Of a DNA stretch of 64,000 bases, positions 1-8,601 are shown piece by piece. A program made the position numbers and the translations under genes. Below the pieces are notes generated by a model, which was given only the letters and a program-made list of their open reading frames with translations, did not search any database and was not told where the DNA came from. This DNA comes from Methylomonas sp. UP202 (GTDB lineage Bacteria > Pseudomonadota > Gammaproteobacteria > Methylococcales > Methylomonadaceae), in contig NZ_CP123897.1 in the NCBI RefSeq assembly GCF_029910655.1, positions 4,639,547 to 4,703,546 on the forward strand, read 5' to 3'. Position 1 is the stretch's first letter; every line of letters starts with the position of its first letter.

Positions 1-2
1 AA

Positions 3-3000
3 CGCAACATTATCAGGCCTAGTGTTCCGCACTTATTGCCAGAATTTAACAACCCGCTTTTCCTTAAAACCTTGTGCGACAGTTTGGAACAACAAGGGCT
101 CGATTGTTTTCCACGAGGAATACAAGGTTTAACGGAATATTTCGATTTTTATCTTAAATCATTAGCCAACCAAATTGAATTGCGGATGGGGCTGGATAAA
201 CGGCAGAATATTATTGTGCGTGCGTTAAAGGCATTTACTGAAAAACTAACATCCAATCAATCTTCCTACCTTTCAATTGAAACGACTATCGCTTGTTTTG
301 ATTCGATATATGCTTCTAAGGGCCAACAAGATCGCAGCTTGTTGAGCCAATTTGAACACGAGGGAATTTTAACGATTGAGCCTGTTTATATCGAAAATAA
401 TCAGTTAGAAGAACAAGCACGTTTTACGTTCGAGCGTTTCAGCGATTTTCAAATTGCTGGGCATTTGTTAAATGAGCATATTTCTTCGAAAAATAGCGTT
501 CAACCCTTGGAAACAGGGACTCCGCTACATACTTTTCTTTCCCGTAAAGATATAAATAGGGTTGCCGGCATTATCCACGCTTTAGCGGTTTTGCTGCCAG
601 AATCTACGGATTACGAATTGCTCGATATATTTCCATCAGCGAACGGATCATACAAATGGACAATTAATGAAGCATTTTTTAAAAGTTTATTATTGCGCCG
701 TCAGAATTTTTTTACCGATAGAACCCGTGAATTAGTGATTGGTTTATCGCAAAATTATCCGAATCACTGGCTGGAAACGCTTATCGCAGTTAGTACGGAG
801 CCCAACAACCGCTTCAATGCCAATTATCTGCATGAAAAATTAGCTCATCTGACGATGCTTGAGCGCGATGCGAAATGGACTATTGCTATCGCTAATCTCG
901 AACTAGAGGATGGTTCACCACTTGATATATTACTTTCCTGGACAGTGGAATCGGGTTTTGAGGAAATAGATCCGCTGCGTGCCGAACTGGCGGCAATTAT
1001 GTTGACATGGTTATTTTCGACATCGTATCGCACTGTTCGAGATCGGGCTACCAAGGGATTGTCCGCTTTACTGGCGCCACGTTTGCCGTTGGCACTTAGC
1101 TTGTTGGAACGCTTCAAGCAGGTCGATGACCTTTACATTTTAGAGCGATTATTGGCCGCCTGCTATGGCGCTGCATTACAAGCACAAACCCAGAAAAATC
1201 TTGCCGAACTTGCTCTTTTTGTTTACCAATGGATTTTTGCCGATGGTAAGCCGCCAGCCCATTTGCTACTGCGCGACTACGCTAGGGGTATTATCGAATA
1301 CACATTGCATTGTGACTTATTGCCTGAAGAAATTAAAATTGAAAAAGTACGGCCGCCCTATCAAAGTGATTGGCCGATTGAATTTGTAGCCGAAAATAAT
1401 TTAGAGATATATGGCGACAAATACAAAGATGATATTGTTAGGTCGGCAAGCAGCGAGTGGCTTGGCGATTTTGCCAAATATATTATCAAACCTTCAGTTC
1501 ATCATTGGACAACAACACCGATTGGCGTCGATAAGGCGTTAACACCATACGAAAACTTTGAAGTCTTCTATTCAATGTTTGCCGATCATGCAAATTCCGA
1601 CCAACTTTCGGCATTTAATGAAATTCTACAATTCTGTATCGACTGCAATAGACCGGAGCCAAATTCGGTAGGTCAAGAATCACAAAAAAAGGCGTCCAGC
1701 ACTGAAATCAAGATCAAAATTGTTGCTTATGACTATAAGGAGTTAGAAATTAAGAAGCAAAACGAAGCCAGATTCGAAGAGCTTGAAACAAAATTTATTA
1801 ACTTACTCGATGACAAATATAAATACAAATACTGGTCTGGATGCCGACAAAGAATAAGACAAATTCTGAATCGATATTCGAATAATCTACCTGAGCATTT
1901 TGACGATATTTTAGCTCAGCTATGGGTAACCAAAAGGGCTCACGATTACGGATGGTCAACTGATTTATTTGGAGAATTCGATAGCAGAATTGGCTCCGGC
2001 CGAGGCAGACGCCATAAACAAATGGAACGGATTGGAAAAAAATACCAATGGTTAGCTTTGTATGAATTGTTGTCTCGTATGGCCGATAATCTGATTTATT
2101 ACTCCGGTTATAGCGATGGCGCTAACCGATATGAAGCTCCTTGGCAAATATACAAACGAAATATCGATCCTTCATTACTTATTAGTAAAACCAAAGACGA
2201 AAATTGGGAAAATCATCCCCATGCTTGGTGGTCACCACAAACGCTAAAGTTGCGCTTACTGAAGAAGCAGGAGCAAAAACTCTGGTTACAAAACGAATCC
2301 GACCAATTGAATAGTGCATCGTTGCTGGATGTAATCGATCCGGACACAGGTCAGCGCTGGTTGGTTATGAAAAGTTTTAAGCAGTACAGCACTTCCTATG
2401 ATTTGGATGCGCGTATCGACTCATGGTGCAGATGCTGGTGTGTGGTTGTTAGAAATCGGTATAAAAACCAATTCATTGATGCAATTTCCACACATAACTT
2501 GATTGATCCTGATGCATTTCCGAAAGTCGGCGAATTTTATGGCTCATTTATAGGCGAATACCCTTGGCATCCGTCGTACGAAATAGACGATGACTGGTCA
2601 ACGGTTGATCGTGACTATGGCTTTCGGCATAAAGTGTTAACTACATTCGCCGAGTACACTGCGGAACGTGGAGGTTACGATTGCTCGATTGAAGGGACGA
2701 TCAATACTTATTTGCCGGCGCCGTGGCTAATACAAAAACTTGGTTTAAGACTAATTGACGGACGCACATTGTCATTCGCAGACGCGAAAGGCCAAATTTT
2801 GTTCAAAGATCCCTCGGTGCATGAAGAAGGGCCAAGCGCAGCACTGATCGATAGAATGGCATTTTTAGATTTACTGGATAAAGAAAACTTGGCTCCGGTC
2901 TGGATTATTGCTGGAGAAAAAGGCGCATATGGCGAGCATCACGATGATTTCGTTGGGCGCAGAGTTCATTCATTCGTTTATTCATTGAACAAGCAAAATG

Positions 3001-3044
3001 AAATCGTTTGCGTAAAGCAAAAAATTGATATTGAAGAACCTTGA
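3..3044 (+). CDS. STAND/NACHT-type NTPase, C-terminal part (5' end outside window)
   Basis: The frame is open from the first bases of the window, so the TTG at 36 is very unlikely to be the true start; the gene begins upstream. About 1,010 residues are visible. The first visible residues read ...PHLLPEFNNPLFLKTLC, which resembles the segment just after the nucleotide-binding core of NACHT/STAND ATPases (an NPLFLK-type motif). The rest looks helical and repeat-like, with a Trp/Tyr-rich C-terminal third (for example around 2220-2440) that I cannot assign to a family. Base composition is clearly more AT-rich than the sulfur, copper and PKS regions, which suggests transfer. Large NTPases of this type often act in phage defence (Avs and related families) by oligomerising after sensing a foreign protein. 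The N-terminal effector domain is not visible, so no subtype is claimed. A toxin-antitoxin pair follows 60 bp downstream. Confidence 0.6.
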   Translation, partial: RNIIRPSVPHLLPEFNNPLFLKTLCDSLEQQGLDCFPRGIQGLTEYFDFYLKSLANQIELRMGLDKRQNIIVRALKAFTEKLTSNQSSYLSIETTIACFDSIYASKGQQDRSLLSQFEHEGILTIEPVYIENNQLEEQARFTFERFSDFQIAGHLLNEHISSKNSVQPLETGTPLHTFLSRKDINRVAGIIHALAVLLPESTDYELLDIFPSANGSYKWTINEAFFKSLLLRRQNFFTDRTRELVIGLSQNYPNHWLETLIAVSTEPNNRFNANYLHEKLAHLTMLERDAKWTIAIANLELEDGSPLDILLSWTVESGFEEIDPLRAELAAIMLTWLFSTSYRTVRDRATKGLSALLAPRLPLALSLLERFKQVDDLYILERLLAACYGAALQAQTQKNLAELALFVYQWIFADGKPPAHLLLRDYARGIIEYTLHCDLLPEEIKIEKVRPPYQSDWPIEFVAENNLEIYGDKYKDDIVRSASSEWLGDFAKYIIKPSVHHWTTTPIGVDKALTPYENFEVFYSMFADHANSDQLSAFNEILQFCIDCNRPEPNSVGQESQKKASSTEIKIKIVAYDYKELEIKKQNEARFEELETKFINLLDDKYKYKYWSGCRQRIRQILNRYSNNLPEHFDDILAQLWVTKRAHDYGWSTDLFGEFDSRIGSGRGRRHKQMERIGKKYQWLALYELLSRMADNLIYYSGYSDGANRYEAPWQIYKRNIDPSLLISKTKDENWENHPHAWWSPQTLKLRLLKKQEQKLWLQNESDQLNSASLLDVIDPDTGQRWLVMKSFKQYSTSYDLDARIDSWCRCWCVVVRNRYKNQFIDAISTHNLIDPDAFPKVGEFYGSFIGEYPWHPSYEIDDDWSTVDRDYGFRHKVLTTFAEYTAERGGYDCSIEGTINTYLPAPWLIQKLGLRLIDGRTLSFADAKGQILFKDPSVHEEGPSAALIDRMAFLDLLDKENLAPVWIIAGEKGAYGEHHDDFVGRRVHSFVYSLNKQNEIVCVKQKIDIEEP

Positions 3045-3105
3045 AACATTGGACTTTGCAAGTTTTTGGACATTTTTAAATTAAAATTTCTGGAGAACAA
3101 CTTAA

Positions 3106-3336
3106 ATGACCATCGCCGACACCATCTACCAACACGTCAAAGCCCTCCCGCCTAGCAAAGCCCTGGAGGTTTTACATTTCGTCGAGTTTCTGGAATCAAA
3201 ATCCGACTCGACACCGGAACCCGCAGCCGACGAAGCCTTAGCCGCTTTTCTACACAGTCTGCCGGTCGGCAGGCGAAGCGATGCAGAAATCAACGCCGAA
3301 TTTCAAACCGTGCGCGACGAGTGGGATCAACCGTGA
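3106..3336 (+). CDS. Antitoxin of a PIN toxin pair, DUF2281-like
   Basis: A 76-residue protein opening MTIADTIYQHVKALPPSKA and continuing with a FVEFLE segment. This pattern is typical of DUF2281-type small antitoxins (a short helical unit followed by a disordered acidic tail). A GGAG motif lies about nine bases before the ATG. The stop codon TGA (3334-3336) overlaps the GTG start of the PIN-domain gene, which indicates translational coupling. The C-terminal half is charged and probably binds and masks the toxin. Its likely roles are to neutralise the toxin and repress its own promoter. The family call is from memory of the motif. Confidence 0.75.
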   Translation: MTIADTIYQHVKALPPSKALEVLHFVEFLESKSDSTPEPAADEALAAFLHSLPVGRRSDAEINAEFQTVRDEWDQP

Positions 3337-3737
3337 AACTGTTCCTTGACGCTTGCGCCGTCATTTATTTGATCGAGTCACACCAGGAACAAGGCGGAAA
3401 AACCCGCGTCCTGGTAGATGATGCTCGGAAAGCGAACGCGCAATTGGCGGTTTCGCGGCTTTCCTTTCTGGAATGCCGGGTGCTGCCTTTGAAAACCAGG
3501 AATGCGGAAATATTGGACTGCTACGACCGATTTTTTCGATTGCCGGGTTTGGAAATCGTCGAACTCGATACCACGGTCATCGACATCGCCACCGAACTAC
3601 GCGCCAACCATGCGGGAACCTTACGCACCCCGGATGCGATCCAACTGGCTTGTGCCCTCTTGTCCGGAGCGGACCAGTTTTTGACCGGTGATAAGAAGCT
3701 GGCTGCTATTCAGGAAATAAAGGTCATTGTCGTATGA
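3333..3737 (+). CDS. PIN-domain ribonuclease toxin (VapC-like)
   Basis: Translation from the GTG at 3333 gives 134 residues and places the first catalytic aspartate at residue 6 (KLFLDACAVIYLIES), as usual in VapC toxins. The other acidic residues expected in a PIN active site are visible: Glu47 (SFLECR), Asp101 (TPDAIQLA) and Asp120 (TGDKK). An upstream GTG at 3321 is in frame, but the start at 3333 overlaps the antitoxin stop and fits the family N-terminus. VapC toxins are Mg-dependent endoribonucleases that often cut tRNA or rRNA. The neighbouring STAND NTPase suggests an accessory or defence locus. Confidence 0.85.
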   Translation: MKLFLDACAVIYLIESHQEQGGKTRVLVDDARKANAQLAVSRLSFLECRVLPLKTRNAEILDCYDRFFRLPGLEIVELDTTVIDIATELRANHAGTLRTPDAIQLACALLSGADQFLTGDKKLAAIQEIKVIVV

Positions 3738-3846
3738 TCGATAGCGCTTTCGTGGTTGCATATCGCTAAAACGCACTGACTGCTTACTAGCGTGTATTTG
3801 CCATTTGCAAATTTGGGATGAACGTCGCTTTACTCTGAAAGTCATT

Positions 3847-3893
3847 GTGGGAGCGACGCATAGTCATGCATCGCGACTATGCGTCGCTCCTAC
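3847..3893. repeat. Palindromic REP-like element
   Basis: A 19-base arm GTGGGAGCGACGCATAGTC is followed, after a short loop, by its near-perfect reverse complement ending GCGTCGCTCCTAC. The sequence resembles the 'GTAGGAGCGACGC' class of repetitive extragenic palindromes. The 300 bases downstream (3894-4185) contain no convincing gene. Confidence 0.75.
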
Positions 3894-4185
3894 AGAAGCC
3901 TTTGATTTGCCGGGGCGATTGCCATGCCTTCATGCTCGTTAGGTTCGATTTACTCATTGAGCCTGCATCATTGCCCCTTCTCGGCGCCAATACGGTCCAC
4001 AAGCAATCCGGCAAAACCTAGCCGAACCGTAACCGATCGACCACGAAGTTTGCAAAGGCAGTAACAGGGGGCGAACCCCAAAATATCCAAGCCTTCCGGC
4101 TAGCGTGCGGTAACCGCTAGCCAATCGCCAATAGGCTCGGCTAACACTCCGCGCTTCTCCATCGCAGGGTCAATGCTTCATGCCG

Positions 4186-4710
4186 GACACGCAGGCATCG
4201 CCGCCAAACAGCCGGCATTCCAGCATGAACAGCGAGCGATGCCTGGTTAACAGGCAAGCGTCTGATTCGAACACCGGCCAACCAGTGTTTAACACCCGCG
4301 TTCCGCATATAAACACCGGGCGCCCGCCGATGAACACGCGGCGATTTTATGCGAACACCGAGATGTCGCCGATGGACAGTCGGCCGTTTCCGTCGAACAG
4401 CGGCGCGTGTCCAATGAATTGCGGCCCGCGCCTCTTGATCGGCGACGCTTGCGTGGTGAACATGAAAGCTTGCGTGTTAAACCATCGACGTTGCGTGTGC
4501 ATCACGGATGACTGCGTGTTCAACAGGCAAGTCTGCGTGTTCAACAGGCAAGTCTGCCTGTTCGGCGGAGAAGCGTGGATGTTTAGATGGCAACGCTGGC
4601 TGTTCGGATAAGAACGTTGCGCATGCAAACGACGGCGTTGCCTGTCGCGATGAGATCGTTGCGGTTCAAACACGGCCGCGCGACTGTTCAAACGGCAACG
4701 TCCCTTTTTT
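4186..4710. repeat. Array of about 25 degenerate 21-nt repeats
   Basis: From 4186 to 4710 the sequence can be cut without a gap into 25 units of exactly 21 bases. Most begin AACA (or GACA, ATCA, AACC) and end in a GTGTT-, GTGCC- or ATG-like segment. Units starting at 4522 and 4543 differ at one base, while most units differ at many positions. The period produces long open frames with a seven-residue pattern on both strands (4180-4611 plus, 4347-4691 minus). These frames look like products of the repeat, not proteins: they lack ribosome sites, and the period is equally visible in the DNA. Two other arrays with the same period lie at 47.6 and 48.9 kb. Confidence 0.85.
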
Positions 4711-4807
4711 TATCGCCGTCGTCTGCTTACCGGTATGTTGTTGGGCTTGTGCCTGACGGTTTTTTGATTTCCGGCAAGGCCCACGTGATCGGCGCGGCAA
4801 GGCTGCG

Positions 4808-5386
4808 CTATTCGGTTGGAGTCAGCCGCCGCTGCTTTTCGGCTTGCCGAAAGCTCAAACCCAAAATGCCGGATTTTTGCATCGATTGCTTCAGCGAATA
4901 CGCCAACGCCGAGGCCAGCACTCTGGCGTAATACGGCAGCGTTTCGACGTAGACAGGCAAAGCGTCTTCGATTTTTTCGGCCTGTTGCAGTGCGTGTTCC
5001 AGTTGCCAGCGGCGTTCGGCTATCGTTTGCATGAAGGCCCGGTCGTTGGCGCAGTCGGCGGATAGTTCCAGGGTCCAGGTCAAATCGGCTTGCAACTCGC
5101 AGGCGCCGATAAAGCAGCCGGATCGATCCGGCGACCACTGCGCCGGCGCGATCAACGACAGCCGATATTCGCCGTCTTTCAGATAAAGCCAATAGGTTTG
5201 CTTGGCGGTCGGTTTGAAACGAATGTGGCTGTTTAACACGAACAACGAGGTAAACAGGTCGCTGCTGATTTGCCGCAGGCTTTTGGCTGGGGCGACCAAT
5301 TGGTTCCGGGCCTGCTGCAAGCTGTCCAGCACGGCAACGCTCCCCTTCCCCTGCGGATTGGCCGGTTTCGCGATCGAGTGGGTCAT
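4808..5386 (-). CDS. DUF2452-like (C1orf50-like) protein
   Basis: A 192-residue protein of unknown function. The central segment RFKPTAKQTYWLYLKDGEYR, followed by LSLIAPAQW and a 'FIGACELQADLTW' stretch, matches the pattern I remember for DUF2452, a family also found in eukaryotes as C1orf50. The start at 5386 (MTHSIAKP) is chosen because AGGA lies eight bases upstream; a longer frame starts eight codons earlier. The N-terminal 50 residues are helical and the C-terminal third is an extended helical region rich in Gln and Ala. There is no signal peptide or membrane segment, so it is probably cytoplasmic. It stands alone between repeat-rich spacers and no partner is evident. Confidence 0.65.
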   Translation of the reverse strand: MTHSIAKPANPQGKGSVAVLDSLQQARNQLVAPAKSLRQISSDLFTSLFVLNSHIRFKPTAKQTYWLYLKDGEYRLSLIAPAQWSPDRSGCFIGACELQADLTWTLELSADCANDRAFMQTIAERRWQLEHALQQAEKIEDALPVYVETLPYYARVLASALAYSLKQSMQKSGILGLSFRQAEKQRRLTPTE

Positions 5387-5498
5387 TCGAGTTTTCCTTT
5401 GGCTGGTCAAAAATCCAAGTCGATGCCGGTTGGTTTGGACGTGGGGGCATTGTATCGATTCGGCGTTTGGATGGGAGACGTTCCCTTCGACTCCGCTC

Positions 5499-5597
5499 AG
5501 GGACCGGGTGGCTCTACTCTTGGCTCAGCCAAGGGACCGGGTGGTTCTACTCTTGGCTCCGCCAAGGAACCTTGTGGCTCGATTTTGGGACCGGGCC
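5499..5597. repeat. 33-bp tandem repeat, three copies
   Basis: Copies at 5499-5531 and 5532-5564 differ at two positions (AGGGACCGGGTGG...CTACTCTTGGCT). A third, degraded copy fills 5565-5597. The block follows a CTTCGACTCCGCTCAGG motif, the same REP core found elsewhere in this window. No gene is supported between 5387 and 5992. Confidence 0.75.
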
Positions 5598-5860
5598 GCT
5601 CCGCTCGGGGGCAATGTCGTTAAGTTAAGGATTGACCGTTCGTCCTGAGCCTGTCGAAGGGCGAATAGTTAAGCCGTTCATGGCCCGATGGTTCGACAAG
5701 CTCTCGGCAACTGCTCCTGCGTTGCTCTACCTCCCGCATCCATGCAGTCGACCACGTACGGCTTAACTTAACGGCATTGCGCTCAGGGGTCGAGCGGCGC
5801 CTGTTAGGAAACGGCCACATAACGACCAACTCCGCGCGGCTAAAAACCGGCCCGTGCCCT

Positions 5861-5950
5861 GAGCGGAGTCGAAGGGAGCGGAGTCGAAGGGAGCGGAGTC
5901 GAAGGGAGCGGAGTCGAAGGGAGCGGAGTCGAAGGGAGCGAAGCCGATTG
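5861..5950. repeat. 15-bp tandem repeat built from a REP core
   Basis: Five perfect head-to-tail copies of GAGCGGAGTCGAAGG occupy 5861-5935, followed by a degenerate sixth. The unit is the core of the CCTGAGCGGAGTCGAAGGG repeat that recurs at 44.4 and 56.1 kb, so this is a local expansion of a dispersed family. The unit length gives five-residue Arg/Ser/Glu repeats in translated frames, which I do not consider coding. Confidence 0.85.
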
Positions 5951-5992
5951 GCTCGGCCCGAAAACCTCGCCACCTCATTCATCGACGGCCCC

Positions 5993-6229
5993 TCAATGCC
6001 AGCCCTGCCGCCACGTATCCGTATCCAGCAAAGCCCGCCACGGCAGCCGTTGCCTGCGCCGGCTATGCACGGCTTCCAATTCAATCAATTCCAATGGCGC
6101 CGCCGGGTCGTCCGGCCACAGCACTTCGCTGACGATGAAGTGTTTTTCTTTACGCCGCAGCGCCACGGCGGTCCATTTGCTGAGCAGCAGTTTGCGCGGA
6201 TTGAGTCTGGGCGGTTTGCTTGCGGTCAT
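5993..6229 (-). CDS. TIGR02450-family Trp-rich small protein
   Basis: A 78-residue protein with the family signature RKLLLSKWTAV...RKEKHFIVSEV, then LEAVHSRR and WRALLDTDTWRQGW. These conserved Lys-Trp-Thr and Lys-His-Phe positions match the small tryptophan-rich family TIGR02450, whose function is unknown. No strong ribosome site precedes the ATG. The gene lies 109 bp from the HtrA-like protease gene, which is on the same strand and upstream of it, so the two could be co-transcribed. There is no signal sequence. Confidence 0.75.
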   Translation of the reverse strand: MTASKPPRLNPRKLLLSKWTAVALRRKEKHFIVSEVLWPDDPAAPLELIELEAVHSRRRQRLPWRALLDTDTWRQGWH

Positions 6230-6338
6230 GGTTGATCACACGAGTCGTTTGTCTTGTCAGCTTACCAGCCGATCGCCGAATGGCGAGCTGGCAGGCAACC
6301 GGACGCCAGGCCTCACTCGCCCGGTTGGGGGTAAGGCA

Positions 6339-7469
6339 TCAGTTCCCCGGTTGCAAGGTCACTTCGACTTCGCGCGTCCGGCCGTTGTTGACCAGCCGCA
6401 CTTTGACGACGTCGCCGACTTGCCGATCGTCCAAACGGGCGAACAATTTGGACAGGGAATCGACATCCTTGCCGTCGATCGCGACGATGACGTCGCCGGG
6501 CACGACTCCGTCCGGCGTGATTTCGACGCCCCGCAAGCCGGCTTGATCGGCCGCCGAGCCGGGTTGCACCCGCAGCACCGCGACACCGGCGGTGCCGGTC
6601 AATTCGGCCAGGCGCTCGTTCATTTGCTGGTCGATCTCAATGCCCAGCGCCGGGCGAATGTATTTGCCTTGTTTAATCAACTCCGGCACTACCCGCATCA
6701 CGGTATCGACCGGCACCGCGAAACCGATGCCGGCCGAAGCGCCGCTAGGGCTGTAGATGGCGGTATTGATGCCGATCAAGCGGCCGGCCGAATCCAGCAG
6801 CGGACCGCCGGAGTTGCCGGGATTGATCGCCGCATCGGTCTGGATCAAATGCTCGACCGCCGGGCCGTCCTGGCCGCCCAGCGAGCGATCCAGCGCCGAG
6901 ACGATGCCGCTGGTCAAGGTCCAGTCCAAACCGAACGGGTTGCCGATCGCGAATACTTTTTGCCCGACCTTGAGGTCGTTGCTGGTGCCGACCGGTACCG
7001 GCGGCGGCCGTTTGAAGCCGACACCGATTTTCAACACCGCGATGTCGTGCACCTGGCTGGCGCCAACCAGCGCCGCTTTATAGTCACGGCCGTCGGCCAG
7101 CTTGACGGTGGCTTCGTTGGCGCCGGCGATCACGTGGAAATTGGTGACCACGTGGCCGGCCTCGTCCCAGATAAAACCGGAACCGGAGCCCTTGGGCACC
7201 GAGAATACGTTGCGGGTCCAGGCGTCGCGCACCAGCGAAGCGGTGGTGATGTAAACCACCGAGTCGCGGGATTTTTCGAATAGTTCTATCGTGCTTTTTT
7301 CGTCGGCGGCCAAATCGCCGCGCGCCGCGACGGTTCTGACCGGCGCCGGCTCGGTCGGTGTTTCCGGCCGCCAATGCCACAGCAGGATCAACCCGGCCGC
7401 CACCGCGCCAACGGCGATCAGGCGTTTGATGAATACATCGGCTGAATGGGGATTGGGAGAATGTTGCAT
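6339..7469 (-). CDS. Membrane-anchored HtrA/DegS-type serine protease
   Basis: A 376-residue protein. One N-terminal membrane anchor (about residues 14-32) is followed by a trypsin-like S1C domain and a single PDZ domain (about 275-370). The catalytic triad is visible: His112 (TNFHV), Asp142 (HDIAVLK) and Ser220 (GNSGGPL). One PDZ domain plus an anchor is the architecture of DegS and of the DegQ-like periplasmic quality-control proteases, rather than two-PDZ DegP. In DegS the PDZ domain senses unfolded outer-membrane proteins and starts the sigma-E cascade. No rseA or other sigma-E gene is adjacent, so a general envelope-protease role is equally possible. The 299 bases upstream (7470-7768) show no gene. 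Confidence 0.9.
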   Translation of the reverse strand: MQHSPNPHSADVFIKRLIAVGAVAAGLILLWHWRPETPTEPAPVRTVAARGDLAADEKSTIELFEKSRDSVVYITTASLVRDAWTRNVFSVPKGSGSGFIWDEAGHVVTNFHVIAGANEATVKLADGRDYKAALVGASQVHDIAVLKIGVGFKRPPPVPVGTSNDLKVGQKVFAIGNPFGLDWTLTSGIVSALDRSLGGQDGPAVEHLIQTDAAINPGNSGGPLLDSAGRLIGINTAIYSPSGASAGIGFAVPVDTVMRVVPELIKQGKYIRPALGIEIDQQMNERLAELTGTAGVAVLRVQPGSAADQAGLRGVEITPDGVVPGDVIVAIDGKDVDSLSKLFARLDDRQVGDVVKVRLVNNGRTREVEVTLQPGN

Positions 7470-7768
7470 GGTGACCTCCGGCTTGGGGAGGCTCCCGCGA
7501 CGGACTGCGGGAACCTCAATCTACGCTTTGCACGCTGGGCGACTGACTAGAATCTCTCCAGCAAGCGGCGCTACATCCACAGCATGGTGAGCGATGGCAT
7601 AAATTTCAAGCGGAAGCTTCATTTTGATTGGCGAAACTGAGCCGGCCAACGCTCACAAACCACGACGGCCTCATCCAAATCGGCCAACCGCTACACTGCT
7701 CCAAAGCTAGCCGACGGCGAAATCGGCCCCGCCGGTTTGGGATCAAGCCGCCGGCGGGGTTTTAGCGC

Positions 7769-8236
7769 TTAGTAGAACAACACCGATGCGGTGCAGTTGA
7801 GGTCGATGTACTTCGAAGCATTCACAACGCCAACAGGGGGTTCGGTGGTGAATGGTGTCTGTACGTGGGTCAAAATCAGCTTGCTCGCGAAGCGGTAAGG
7901 CGCATTGCCGAGATTGATTTGCGGAATGACCAACGAAGCGTGATCCACGCTGACATCCGGGATAAAGCCCAAAGTTACCTCCCACAGGTCGCCAATTAAG
8001 GTCGATTCCACGGAAATATCGGTATCCTGGTAAGAATAACTCTTCTTACCCAGCTCCAGATTGAGCACGGTGGTCGCCGGCAGGATGCCGACTTCCGATT
8101 TACTGCCGACACTGAGGCTTAGGCTGGCCCCGCGACCAACGCATTCATAATAATTCGGTTGTTGCGCGGCGTCAGCGGCACTCAGCCCCGCGCCTAACAG
8201 CGCGGCCGTCATAAATGAGGTACGTAATAGTTTCAT
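7769..8236 (-). CDS. Secreted protein of unknown function
   Basis: A 155-residue protein with a clear Sec signal peptide (MKLLRTSFMTAALLGAGLSA, probable cleavage after ADA). The start at 8236 is fixed by an AGGAGT motif six bases upstream; an in-frame extension to 8317 has no ribosome site and would bury the signal peptide. The mature part looks mainly beta-stranded and has two cysteines (in YYECVG and DLNCTA) that could form one disulfide. I recognise no family. It is probably periplasmic or extracellular and monocistronic. Confidence 0.75.
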   Translation of the reverse strand: MKLLRTSFMTAALLGAGLSAADAAQQPNYYECVGRGASLSLSVGSKSEVGILPATTVLNLELGKKSYSYQDTDISVESTLIGDLWEVTLGFIPDVSVDHASLVIPQINLGNAPYRFASKLILTHVQTPFTTEPPVGVVNASKYIDLNCTASVLFY

Positions 8237-8601
8237 GATAACTCCTGTTTGTCTTGGAAATGCTCGGACAATCGATTGATCGAATCCGACTACGCTGACC
8301 AGCCGCTCTAGCAACATTCATCAGCGGGTACACAATAACCGCAAATCCGTGTCCCGGAAACCCTCCCTAAGTAGGGTATTTGCGCGTTAGGCCCATTGAG
8401 TCGTCAAGTAAAAACTCGATAGGGCCGCGCCCGCCAAAGCTCTAACGACCAAACGACGGTTTTTGCGCCGGAAGAAGCCTATGCTGAATCGTTACAAGTC
8501 ACTTAGAGAGGTTTCGGCCGGAACCGAGGCCTTTCCAACTTAAGGTATCTCCGTACGTTATCGAAACACTTTCCAAGGACTCAAGCCCCATTGCAGAGCC
8601 G
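8237..8601. other. Intergenic stretch without a recognised gene
   Basis: About 365 bases between the secreted-protein gene and the glutathione transferase gene, which reads towards it. It must contain the promoter of the secreted-protein gene near its left end. I see no ORF with a ribosome site, no repeat shared with the rest of the window and no convincing terminator. Confidence 0.5.

Noticed and set aside
4180..4611. 143-residue ORF with a seven-residue repeat (and a matching minus-strand ORF)
   Set aside because: The seven-residue pattern comes from the 21-nt DNA repeat and is open on both strands; there is no ribosome site or known domain, so it is annotated as a repeat array.
4186..4710. 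CRISPR array
   Set aside because: Units are contiguous 21-mers without conserved repeats separated by spacers, the repeats are degenerate and no cas gene is present.
4710..5450. 246-residue minus-strand ORF overlapping the DUF2452-like gene
   Set aside because: It is in another frame and is Arg/Ala-rich with no domain; the DUF2452-like frame has a ribosome site and family motifs.
6135..7283. 382-residue plus-strand ORF opposite the protease gene
   Set aside because: It is the antisense shadow of the HtrA-like protease, which has a full catalytic triad; the plus-strand translation has no recognisable domain and no ribosome site.
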